Assembly (NCBI GenBank): GCA_017416885.1
Contig: JAFQAM010000391.1
Location: 1 to 8,207 of the forward strand
Length of the DNA stretch: 8,207 nt
Reading direction: 5' to 3'
Source: Clostridia bacterium
GTDB taxonomy: Bacteria > Bacillota > Clostridia > Oscillospirales > CAG-272
Positions 1 to 5,387 of this stretch are shown piece by piece (position 1 is the stretch's first letter; every line of letters begins with the position of its first letter). Under the pieces are notes generated by a model, which was not told the origin of the DNA, made no database searches, and was given only the letters and a program-made list of their open reading frames with translations. Position numbers and translations under genes: made by a program.

Positions 1-157
1 AGCATACATACAAGATTTTTCGTCTTGCGTGTGTGCTCTTTCTGCTTGTAATAGGGGTTGGGGCTTAGCCCATTCAGGATTTGTCTGGACAAATGCGATG
101 CTCGCACTTAGCGGTATTTTTGAATTCTCCGCTAAGGATATCACCCTATTCCGTGAT
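1..157. other. Gene-free, hairpin-dense region
   Basis: No coding region is supported here. The stretch packs several inverted repeats: a 15-base arm pair at 1-15 and 23-37 with two G-T pairs and one A-C mismatch; the short palindrome GGGCTtAGCCC at 61-71; ATTTGTC/GACAAAT at 79-94; GCGA/TCGC at 95-105; a perfect 8-bp stem CTTAGCGG/CCGCTAAG at 107-114 and 129-136; and ATCAC/GTGAT at 140-157. None is followed by a clear U-tract, so a simple terminator for the minus-strand gene ending at 173 is not convincing. It could be a structured RNA, a REP-like repeat or the end of an element that begins outside the window. Confidence 0.5.
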
Positions 158-172
158 GTTTTTATGTTATCG

Positions 173-643
173 TTATATGTTGTTGTGAAAATAGTATAAA
201 ACATTTGATTGAATATCGTAAAAATACACATCATATTTTGTTAGCGAGGTACTACCGTCTTCCCAAGTATGCGTTTTTGACTCAATATAGAAATAGTCTT
301 CATCATCGACTATCGAACTGTCAAAATCATAATTATTTACAAGATTGTCGTTTTCATTGTTTTCTTTTATTATGTCAATCATTTTTTCGAAATCATCTAA
401 GCACTCCATAAAAGAAAGTAAAGTAGACATGTCCCAGTGCTTAAAATATTCGTTATCAGTAAAATCAACAGACTCAAAATAGTATTTTCCATAGTCGGTG
501 TAGTCTTGAAAACCACCGTGTGAATAAAATTCCTTACTACTATATTCACCAAGAGAACTAAGCGCGGGATCCTCATAAGTAAAGCAAGAACAAAAGCTAC
601 ATAATATCGTTATTACAAAAATTAATGCAATAAGTTTTTTCAT
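173..643 (-). CDS. Small putative lipoprotein of unknown function
   Basis: A 156-residue protein that I do not recognise. It starts with a lysine pair and a hydrophobic stretch (residues 4-17) ending in a Cys-rich patch, C15, C18 and C20. The sequence F-C-S-C20 could act as a non-canonical lipobox, so export and lipid anchoring are likely but not certain. The mature part is very rich in Asp, Glu, Tyr and Phe, acidic, with no repeats and no further membrane segment. The start is supported by a GAAAGGAAA ribosome site just before the ATG. It lies 25 bases downstream of the SDR gene on the same strand with no terminator between, so both are probably co-transcribed from the promoter at 1491-1519. 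Nothing in the sequence links the two functions. Confidence 0.75.
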   Translation of the reverse strand: MKKLIALIFVITILCSFCSCFTYEDPALSSLGEYSSKEFYSHGGFQDYTDYGKYYFESVDFTDNEYFKHWDMSTLLSFMECLDDFEKMIDIIKENNENDNLVNNYDFDSSIVDDEDYFYIESKTHTWEDGSTSLTKYDVYFYDIQSNVLYYFHNNI

Positions 644-668
644 AATAATTTCCTTTCTGTGTTAAAAG

Positions 669-1457
669 CTATTTGATTAACCTATAATCCCTCGCACATC
701 TTTTCAGCCCGTCCTCTACACTACTAAAGTTAACGCCGAATTTTCTTGCCTTATCGCAATTCATCCATAGATTTTGATGGGACGGAGTGTCGATAATTTT
801 AATATCCTTGTTAATATAAGCTAAAAATTCCTTGGTTATTTCATACATGCTTTTTGTTGTCTCGCTACCGTAATTATAAGCGCCACCGGGAAGCTTTATA
901 ACATTTTCAATGCTCTCGGCTACCTCTTTTACATATGTTATGCCTCTGAATTGCTGCGAGCTATATGATACCGACTCGGTAGCATTCAAAATTCCCATAA
1001 AATAATTGGATTTTTTAAGATAGTAATCATACATCCATTCAGCGCGAAGCATAACCGCGTCAGGTGAAATATCAAGCACTCTGTTTTCCATTTCAAGCTT
1101 GTGCTTTGCATATGTATTTGCAGGCTTTACCATATCCTCTGTGAAAGGATAATCCACACTTGTCCCACTGTAAACCTGATCGGAGCTAAAGCAAATCAGC
1201 TTTATATTTTTTGATGCTTTTGCCAAATAAACAGGAATTAATACATTTGCATAATATGAAGCATCGTGATCCTTTTCACATTCGCCAATATCGGAAATCG
1301 CCGCCGTATGCACAATAGCATTTATATCATTTTCCTCAATAATCCTCTTTATATCGTCCTCAGTAGCTCCCCTCAGCGACGGACACGCAATTACATCCTT
1401 GCAATCCTTCAAAATCCTACCGCCAACAAATCCGCTTGTACCTGTTACTAAAATCAT
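669..1457 (-). CDS. RmlD-like SDR family NAD(P)-dependent sugar reductase/epimerase
   Basis: A 262-residue extended short-chain dehydrogenase/reductase, most like the RmlD (dTDP-4-dehydrorhamnose reductase) substrate-binding family. The Rossmann glycine motif TGTSGFVG is at residues 5-12, an H-T-A-A-I-S-D stretch with a following Glu occupies the usual RmlD 'AAxTxVDxxE' place (about 50-60), the SSDQVY strand with the active-site serine region is at 91-96, and the catalytic Y116-x-x-x-K120 is present. It probably acts in the cytoplasm on a nucleotide-sugar or related keto sugar; substrate and product cannot be read from sequence, and no other rhamnose-pathway gene is nearby. An in-frame TTG at 1472 would add five residues, but it overlaps the ribosome site GAGGGG, which sits seven bases before the ATG at 1457, so ATG is the better start. 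Probably first gene of an operon with the lipoprotein at 173-643. Confidence 0.88.
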   Translation of the reverse strand: MILVTGTSGFVGGRILKDCKDVIACPSLRGATEDDIKRIIEENDINAIVHTAAISDIGECEKDHDASYYANVLIPVYLAKASKNIKLICFSSDQVYSGTSVDYPFTEDMVKPANTYAKHKLEMENRVLDISPDAVMLRAEWMYDYYLKKSNYFMGILNATESVSYSSQQFRGITYVKEVAESIENVIKLPGGAYNYGSETTKSMYEITKEFLAYINKDIKIIDTPSHQNLWMNCDKARKFGVNFSSVEDGLKRCARDYRLIK

Positions 1458-1490
1458 ATTGTATCCCCTCAAAAATTGAACGCTAAAACA

Positions 1491-1519
1491 ATTATATCAC
1501 AGCGCCTAAAAGTTTTCAA
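1491..1519 (-). promoter_or_regulatory. Predicted sigma-A promoter for the SDR/lipoprotein pair
   Basis: Read on the minus strand, TTGAAA (1519-1514) and a perfect TATAAT (1496-1491) are 17 bases apart, about 35 bases before the ATG at 1457. It is back to back with the plus-strand promoter at 1562-1589, leaving about 42 bases between the two -35 boxes. Confidence 0.8.
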
Positions 1520-1561
1520 CTTTAAAATATAATATAATTTGACATATTTATACAAAAGTTC

Positions 1562-1589
1562 TTGAAAAAAATAAAAACTATGTTATAAT
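1562..1589 (+). promoter_or_regulatory. Predicted extended -10 promoter for the peptide/secreted-protein unit
   Basis: TTGAAA (1562-1567) is followed after 16 bases by TATAAT (1584-1589), which is preceded by TG plus one base (1581-1583), the extended -10 signature. The nearest gene start is 1636. No second promoter is apparent before the gene at 1877, so this one likely serves both genes. Confidence 0.8.
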
Positions 1590-1596
1590 GATATTA

Positions 1597-1612
1597 TGTA
1601 CAAGTTCGTACA
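1597..1612. promoter_or_regulatory. Inverted repeat at the transcription start
   Basis: TGTAC-aagttc-GTACA is a perfect 5-bp inverted repeat with a 6-base centre, starting eight bases after the -10 box, where the transcript should begin. GTACAA also occurs as a direct repeat at 1598-1603 and 1608-1613. The position suits an operator or a 5'-end RNA hairpin; no regulator gene is visible nearby. Confidence 0.4.
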
Positions 1613-1635
1613 AAAATTCTACAAGGAGAAGAAAA

Positions 1636-1830
1636 ATGAAGAAAAAGTACACACCTGCAGAGCTTGAAATTATCATGGCAAGTATTTGCGATGTTATCAC
1701 AACATCAGCAGTTGTACCACCTGATCCGGAAGAACCCGGCGAAGGCGGCGGAACCGGTGAAAGTGGCACAGGCTCAAGCGGAAGTGGCACAGGCGGAACA
1801 TATAACCCGGACGGTTGGATGGGAATATAA
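1636..1830 (+). CDS. 64-residue peptide with charged helix-like leader and Gly/Ser-rich tail
   Basis: The ATG at 1636 follows AAGGAGAA (1624-1631 region), so the longer in-frame reading from 1588 is rejected: it starts inside the promoter/operator. The product has three parts: a Lys-rich, amphipathic head (1-16, KKKYTPAELEII), a hydrophobic hinge ending in C18-DVITTS24, and an acidic Pro patch (28-35) leading to a Gly/Ser/Thr tail (36-55) with a C-terminal Y56-NPDGWMGI. There is no signal peptide or membrane segment. I recall short Clostridia peptides with a K-rich 'Y-x-x-P-E-L-E' head and an 'xVITTS' motif, all unnamed; that is memory, not a search. It is translated ahead of the secreted protein at 1877. 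Precursor-peptide, small regulator or intrinsically disordered partner are all open; no maturation enzyme is present in the window. Confidence 0.75.
   Translation: MKKKYTPAELEIIMASICDVITTSAVVPPDPEEPGEGGGTGESGTGSSGSGTGGTYNPDGWMGI
1761..1794 (+). repeat. In-frame 21-base tandem duplication in the peptide tail
   Basis: AAGTGGCACAGGC occurs identically at 1761-1773 and 1782-1794, a period of 21 bases or seven codons. It encodes two S-G-T-G units, so the flexible tail appears to have grown by in-frame duplication. Confidence 0.75.
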
Positions 1831-1876
1831 AGCTTAGCCACAAAACAAAATTTAAAAAAAGAAAGGACAAAAACAA

Positions 1877-3922
1877 ATGAGAAAATTTAGCTTAGCTAAA
1901 GCTTTATCCTTAGTAGTTGTTTGCGTAATGCTTCTTGGTGCTCTTGCACTTACAGTATTTGCAACTGAGGATGAAAAAGTTGATATCGTAGCTGCCAATG
2001 TGTACTACGGTGATGTTTATCAAATTATGTATGCTGTTGACGCTCCGGATGGCGCAACATTAAAAGCAACTGATAGCAAAGGTAACGAAATTAAGGTAGT
2101 TCCTTTTGCTGAAAAACCAACTGATGTCGTAGGTGGCGTTGAATGCAAAATTTACATCCTTGAAACAGGTGTAGCAGCACAAGCCATTGATGAGGTTATC
2201 ACATTAACTGTTGAATACGGTAACAAGAAATCAGTAAAGAATTATAGCATTCTTCAATACATTTATGAGCGTAGCCAGGTTGTTGATGGCGCAGAGCTTG
2301 AAATGCTCCAAGCACTTCTTGATTATGCAATTAAGGCAGATGTATTCCTTGATAAAACTCCTGTAGAGAATAGCTTCGCAGCTTATACATATGTAAAGGT
2401 AACAGGCGCAACTGTTAACGGAATTAACCCAACAGGTATGTACTTAAAGGGAGCCGCTCCATTTGCAAACCTTGATGCAATCGAATATGATGCAACAAAG
2501 TATGAGTTAGCTATCACTGTAAACGAAGAAGTAAAGACTCTTGACGAGTTAAAAGCTCTTACAGTTGCTGATACAGCAATCAATGTAGTTGTAACTGTTA
2601 CAGATAAGGCTCACGAGCATAGCTACGAAGCAGTAGTTACAGCTCCAACATGTATTGATGACGGCTACACAACATACACATGCGCTGGCTGTGGCGACAC
2701 ATATACAGAAGCAGGCGATCCTGCAACAGGCGTACATGTTGATAACGACGGCGACAATGTATGCGATACAGAAGGCTGTGAAGAAGACCTTACACCAGCC
2801 ACAGTTAATACTATTGCTGATGTTCTCAATGCAGCAGATGGTACTCCTGCTGTTATTAACGGTACAGTAACGGCTATTGATGCAGGTTGGAATGCAACAA
2901 GCAACTATATGTCTGTTATCATTACAGATGATGCAGGCAACACAATTCTCTGCTATAAAATTAAAACTGAACTCAAAAAGGGCGATATTGTAACTGTAAC
3001 AGGTGAGGTTGGTTCTTATAACGAAGCTAAACAAATTGTTAACGCAACAGCAGTTGTTAACGATCACGATACAAGCTACGATGTAGTAATTCCAGAAGTA
3101 ACAATCGCTGAAGCACTTGAACTTATTGACGGAACAGATGTGATTGTTATCGGTACAGTTATTAGAGTTGACGGTGCTTGGAATAGCACATATGGCAATA
3201 TGAATGTTACCATCAAGGATGAAAGCGGTAAAGAACTTTACCTTTACAGACTTGCTACTAAAGTTGAATTAAATGACATAATCAAAGTAACAGGCACGAT
3301 GGCTACTTATAGTGGTTCAAGACAAGTAGGCGAGGGATCAACTGCTGAAATTATCGGTACTCACGAATGTACTGATTACACAGAGGCAACATGCCTTGCT
3401 CCTGCAATGTGCATAATTTGTGGCGAAATAACTGGCGAACTTGCAGAACATGATTATGTTGAGGGCGTATGTTCAGTTTGTGGTCACGAAGAGGGCGCAG
3501 CAGAGGCTCAAAAGTTTACTGCAAGTCAAACTATGGAAGATCTTATTGCTGCTAATGGTTGGACAAGCTCAACAACAAAGCAATCTTTTAACCTTGACGA
3601 TAATGTATCTGTAAAAGTAAATGGTGGTAGCAATACTGGTAAGGCATATGAAGGAACCCATATTCGTATTTATGCAACTGACTCCCCTGCTGGAACTCTT
3701 ACTATTTCTGTTGGTGAAGGTTACGAGCTTGTTTCTGTAAAGGTTACAACGGTTACTGGAACATATGCATTCTTATATGTTTCAGGTACAACAACTGATA
3801 TTTGTAACGAAACAGTTTCAGTTTCAGGTTCTTCAGTATTACTTCAATCTGTAAAGAACGGTTCTAACGGTAAGCAGGTTCGTGTTCTTGCTATTGAAGT
3901 AGTATATCAAGAAATCGTATAA
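1877..3922 (+). CDS. Secreted multidomain protein with two OB-fold-like repeats and Cys-rich connectors
   Basis: A 681-residue exported protein. A classical signal peptide (hydrophobic 10-26, cleavage probably after A29 in TVFA) is followed by a beta-rich region (about 33-125), a helical stretch with Y-S-I-L-Q-Y and L-L-D-Y-A (123-152) like modules in other Clostridia surface proteins, a Cys connector (H248 to C301; C259, C269, C272, C296, C301), two tandem OB-fold-like domains (about 312-394 and 409-493, each with a 'G-T-V ... W-N ... N-M/Y ... G-D/N-I-x-x-V-T-G' pattern), a second Cys connector (H496, C498, C506, C512, C515, H525, C532, C535, H537) and a C-terminal beta domain (546-681). 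There is no LPxTG, S-layer or transmembrane anchor, so it is probably released or held non-covalently. GAAAGGA lies nine bases before the ATG; the gene follows the small peptide by 46 bases. Ligand and catalytic function are unknown; OB-like modules suggest binding rather than catalysis. Confidence 0.85.
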   Translation: MRKFSLAKALSLVVVCVMLLGALALTVFATEDEKVDIVAANVYYGDVYQIMYAVDAPDGATLKATDSKGNEIKVVPFAEKPTDVVGGVECKIYILETGVAAQAIDEVITLTVEYGNKKSVKNYSILQYIYERSQVVDGAELEMLQALLDYAIKADVFLDKTPVENSFAAYTYVKVTGATVNGINPTGMYLKGAAPFANLDAIEYDATKYELAITVNEEVKTLDELKALTVADTAINVVVTVTDKAHEHSYEAVVTAPTCIDDGYTTYTCAGCGDTYTEAGDPATGVHVDNDGDNVCDTEGCEEDLTPATVNTIADVLNAADGTPAVINGTVTAIDAGWNATSNYMSVIITDDAGNTILCYKIKTELKKGDIVTVTGEVGSYNEAKQIVNATAVVNDHDTSYDVVIPEVTIAEALELIDGTDVIVIGTVIRVDGAWNSTYGNMNVTIKDESGKELYLYRLATKVELNDIIKVTGTMATYSGSRQVGEGSTAEIIGTHECTDYTEATCLAPAMCIICGEITGELAEHDYVEGVCSVCGHEEGAAEAQKFTASQTMEDLIAANGWTSSTTKQSFNLDDNVSVKVNGGSNTGKAYEGTHIRIYATDSPAGTLTISVGEGYELVSVKVTTVTGTYAFLYVSGTTTDICNETVSVSGSSVLLQSVKNGSNGKQVRVLAIEVVYQEIV

Positions 3923-3946
3923 TTTTACTAATTACTTAAATATTGA

Positions 3947-3990
3947 ATATAGAAAATAACCGCACCCTCGGGTGTGGTTATTTTCTATAT
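3947..3990. terminator. Strong terminator of the secreted-protein gene
   Basis: A 20-bp stem (3947-3966 with 3971-3990, one G-T pair) with loop CTCG lies 24 bases after the stop codon. The lower stem is A/T-rich, giving a T-rich 3' arm (TTATTTTCTATAT). It should also work on the opposite strand. Confidence 0.9.
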
Positions 3991-3991
3991 A

Positions 3992-4022
3992 AAAAGAATG
4001 AGCCTGTAAAGCTCATTCTTTT
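3992..4022. terminator. Bidirectional terminator between convergent genes
   Basis: A perfect 12-bp stem AAAAGAATGAGC / GCTCATTCTTTT with a 7-base loop. On the minus strand it follows directly after the stop codon at 4024 and ends in a T run, so it most likely closes the DUF554/90-residue unit; on the plus strand it backs up the terminator at 3947. Confidence 0.9.
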
Positions 4023-4023
4023 A

Positions 4024-4296
4024 TTATTTATCATTCTTATTTTTTGATTTCATCAAAAGCTCTGCTTCCTCTTTAACCGCAGTCCATAATGCTTGACCTT
4101 TGTTAACCGCATCGCTTGCTGCATATTGCGCAATTAGTAGAGCTTCCTTTTCAGTAAAGCTATCATCAATTTCACATACTGTACAGTAACGGCCGTCAGT
4201 ATATGGCTCTAATTGATATTCAATAGAGAAGGAATTATATCCAACTCTGCTATTGTCGTAAAATGTGCTACCACCGTCACAAAAATAAATTTTCAT
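4024..4296 (-). CDS. 90-residue protein of unknown function
   Basis: I do not recognise this small, probably cytoplasmic protein. It begins MKIYFCDGGSTFYD, a beta-like, aromatic N-terminal half that holds C6, C38 and C41 (residues 38-41 are C-T-V-C), and ends in an Ala/Glu/Lys-rich helical half (48-84) with a very basic, polar tail. No signal peptide or membrane segment is present. The chosen ATG at 4296 has AAGGAG seven bases upstream; that ribosome site overlaps the stop codon of the DUF554 gene, so translation of the two is probably coupled. An in-frame extension back to 4338 lies inside DUF554 and has no ribosome site, so it was not used. A strong terminator follows. Confidence 0.78.
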   Translation of the reverse strand: MKIYFCDGGSTFYDNSRVGYNSFSIEYQLEPYTDGRYCTVCEIDDSFTEKEALLIAQYAASDAVNKGQALWTAVKEEAELLMKSKNKNDK

Positions 4297-4307
4297 ATAA
4301 AACTCCT

Positions 4308-5117
4308 TTAAATAAATTTTATTGGAATAAATGCACATATAACCGCAAAAACAATTGCAGGGAGCAAATTTGCAACCTTGATTTTTTTACCAAATACAAG
4401 ATTTATTCCCACGCAGAATATTAAAATATTACCAACAACCGAAAGATAATTTAATGCTGTGTCCGTCATAATCGGCTTAATAAGTAGAGATAAGGCAGTC
4501 ACACCGCCCTGTAATATCGCCACAGGTATAGCTGAAAATATCGCGCCCTTGCCAAGAGATGATGCCATAATCATTATTATAATAAAGTCAAGAATAGACT
4601 TTGTAACAAGCACAGTATAGTCACCAAACAAGCCGTCATTAATTGAACCAACAATTGCCATAGCGCCAATACAAACGGTAAATGACGCGCTAACAAATCC
4701 CTCAATAAAATTGTAATCCCCTGAGCTGCGAGATTTCTTTTTTAGCCATTCACCAAATCTCTCAAAGGCGCCCTCAATGTTGATTATTTCACCAATAAGA
4801 GCACCAAGAGCAAGACAGATAATTATTAAAAAATCACCGCCATATGTAAGCTTCCCGTCTGTAACGGAAAACATACCCTTAAACGCACCGGCACAACCAA
4901 TGAATATCACCGCAAGCCCACAAGCTTTGCATAGCGAATCCTTGTGCCTCTCTCCAATAAAGCGCCCCAAAAGCAGTCCTAAAATCCCACCGACAATTAT
5001 AGCGCCCACATTTATAACTGTACCCGTGCTGGGCTCGAACCAAATTGCCTCGGAACGATAAATCCTTGAGCCTTCGTCCGTCCTTTGCTTTGAAAGGTTT
5101 TTACCTTCCTGCACCAA
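4308..5117 (-). CDS. DUF554 family membrane protein, 5' end disturbed by a repeat element
   Basis: A polytopic inner-membrane protein of the DUF554 (YdfK/YqgA-like) family, whose function is not established. The family body starts at G-T-V-I-N-V-G (residues 32-38 of this reading) and runs to the end, about 238 residues, the usual length, with seven or so hydrophobic segments and the hallmark G-A-M-A-I-V-G-S-I-N-D-G-L-F-G-D at 151-166. The first about 31 residues (5117-5022) are not family-like: they are translated from the left part of the repeat at 5020-5300, and the only starts there are TTG (5117) or GTG (5114) without a good ribosome site. A promoter, ribosome-site-like GGGGCGGAAGG and ATG (5312) that look original lie on the far side of the repeat. 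The present start, and whether the gene is still expressed, is uncertain. Coupled downstream to the 90-residue gene. Confidence 0.85.
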   Translation of the reverse strand: MVQEGKNLSKQRTDEGSRIYRSEAIWFEPSTGTVINVGAIIVGGILGLLLGRFIGERHKDSLCKACGLAVIFIGCAGAFKGMFSVTDGKLTYGGDFLIIICLALGALIGEIINIEGAFERFGEWLKKKSRSSGDYNFIEGFVSASFTVCIGAMAIVGSINDGLFGDYTVLVTKSILDFIIIMIMASSLGKGAIFSAIPVAILQGGVTALSLLIKPIMTDTALNYLSVVGNILIFCVGINLVFGKKIKVANLLPAIVFAVICAFIPIKFI

Positions 5118-5300
5118 AGTCCGAACAAATTCTCTAACGATTTATTCGCTCGGAGGTGCGTAGCAGTTTCAAAGAGAAAAATAGGTTGGTAGGCAAGGCG
5201 AAAAGGCGAAGGCGATTAAAAAATCGGCAAGACTTTTCAACGCAGAATAGCAATCTATTTTCCCTTTAAAACCAAATTGGTTCGAACCCAACACGGGTAC
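5020..5300 (+). mobile_element. 281-base MITE-like repeat element, copy 1
   Basis: The ends are inverted repeats: GTACCCGTGCTGGGCTCGAA and onward at 5020-5046 matches the complement of 5274-5300 at 24 of 27 positions. A further partly complementary pair is nested inside (5048-5064 with 5139-5156), and a hairpin CGATT-aaaa-AATCG is at 5213-5226. CCCGTGC occurs at 5023-5029 and again just outside the right end at 5304-5310, which could be a target duplication or part of the end structure. There is no transposase; the size fits a non-autonomous element or a dispersed structured RNA. About three quarters of positions 5080-5290 match a second copy at 7991-8207 in the opposite orientation. Orientation here is set by that comparison. 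Confidence 0.75.
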
Positions 5301-5309
5301 AATCCCGTG

Positions 5310-5323
5310 CATCCTTCCGCCCC
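5310..5323 (-). promoter_or_regulatory. Candidate original ribosome site and ATG of the DUF554 gene
   Basis: On the minus strand GGGGCGGAAGG (5323-5313) runs into ATG (5312-5310), giving M-H-G-I-V. DUF554 proteins commonly open with M-x-G-T/I-V-x-N-V-G, and that run resumes at 5027 across the repeat. Reading on from this ATG enters the repeat and stops after 47 codons (stop at 5171-5169). Confidence 0.55.
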
Positions 5324-5343
5324 TTTAATCTGATATGATTAAA

Positions 5344-5372
5344 AGAATAAACCTATTAACCGCTTTTGTCAA
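5344..5372 (-). promoter_or_regulatory. Predicted promoter for the DUF554 gene
   Basis: On the minus strand a perfect TTGACA (5372-5367) is followed after 17 bases by TATTCT (5349-5344). It lies about 15 bases after the stop of the gene at 5388 and about 32 bases before the ATG at 5312, facing the repeat element. Confidence 0.7.
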
Positions 5373-5387
5373 TATAGATTTTGAAAA

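Noticed and set aside
1539..1544. TTGACA as the -35 box of the peptide promoter
   Set aside because: It lies 39 bases before the TATAAT at 1584; TTGAAA at 1562 has the right spacing.
1588..1635. Longer start for the 64-residue peptide
   Set aside because: It would begin inside the -10 box and operator-like repeat; the ATG at 1636 has a good ribosome site.
1578..1841. Pro-rich minus-strand reading frame opposite the peptide
   Set aside because: Its composition is the antisense of the Gly/Ser tail and it has no ribosome site; shadow of the plus-strand gene.
2549..3067. 172-codon minus-strand reading frame rich in Cys and Asn
   Set aside because: Antisense to the OB-like region of the secreted protein; the odd composition comes from the reverse frame of a repetitive beta-rich gene.
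5274..5300. tRNA gene or tRNA-based attachment site
   Set aside because: Only a T-arm-like hairpin is present; no D-arm, anticodon arm or pairing acceptor within tRNA distance.
5169..5312. 47-codon frame from ATG 5312 through the repeat as a real small gene
   Set aside because: Most of it is element sequence and the copies diverge without third-position bias; better read as the displaced DUF554 start.
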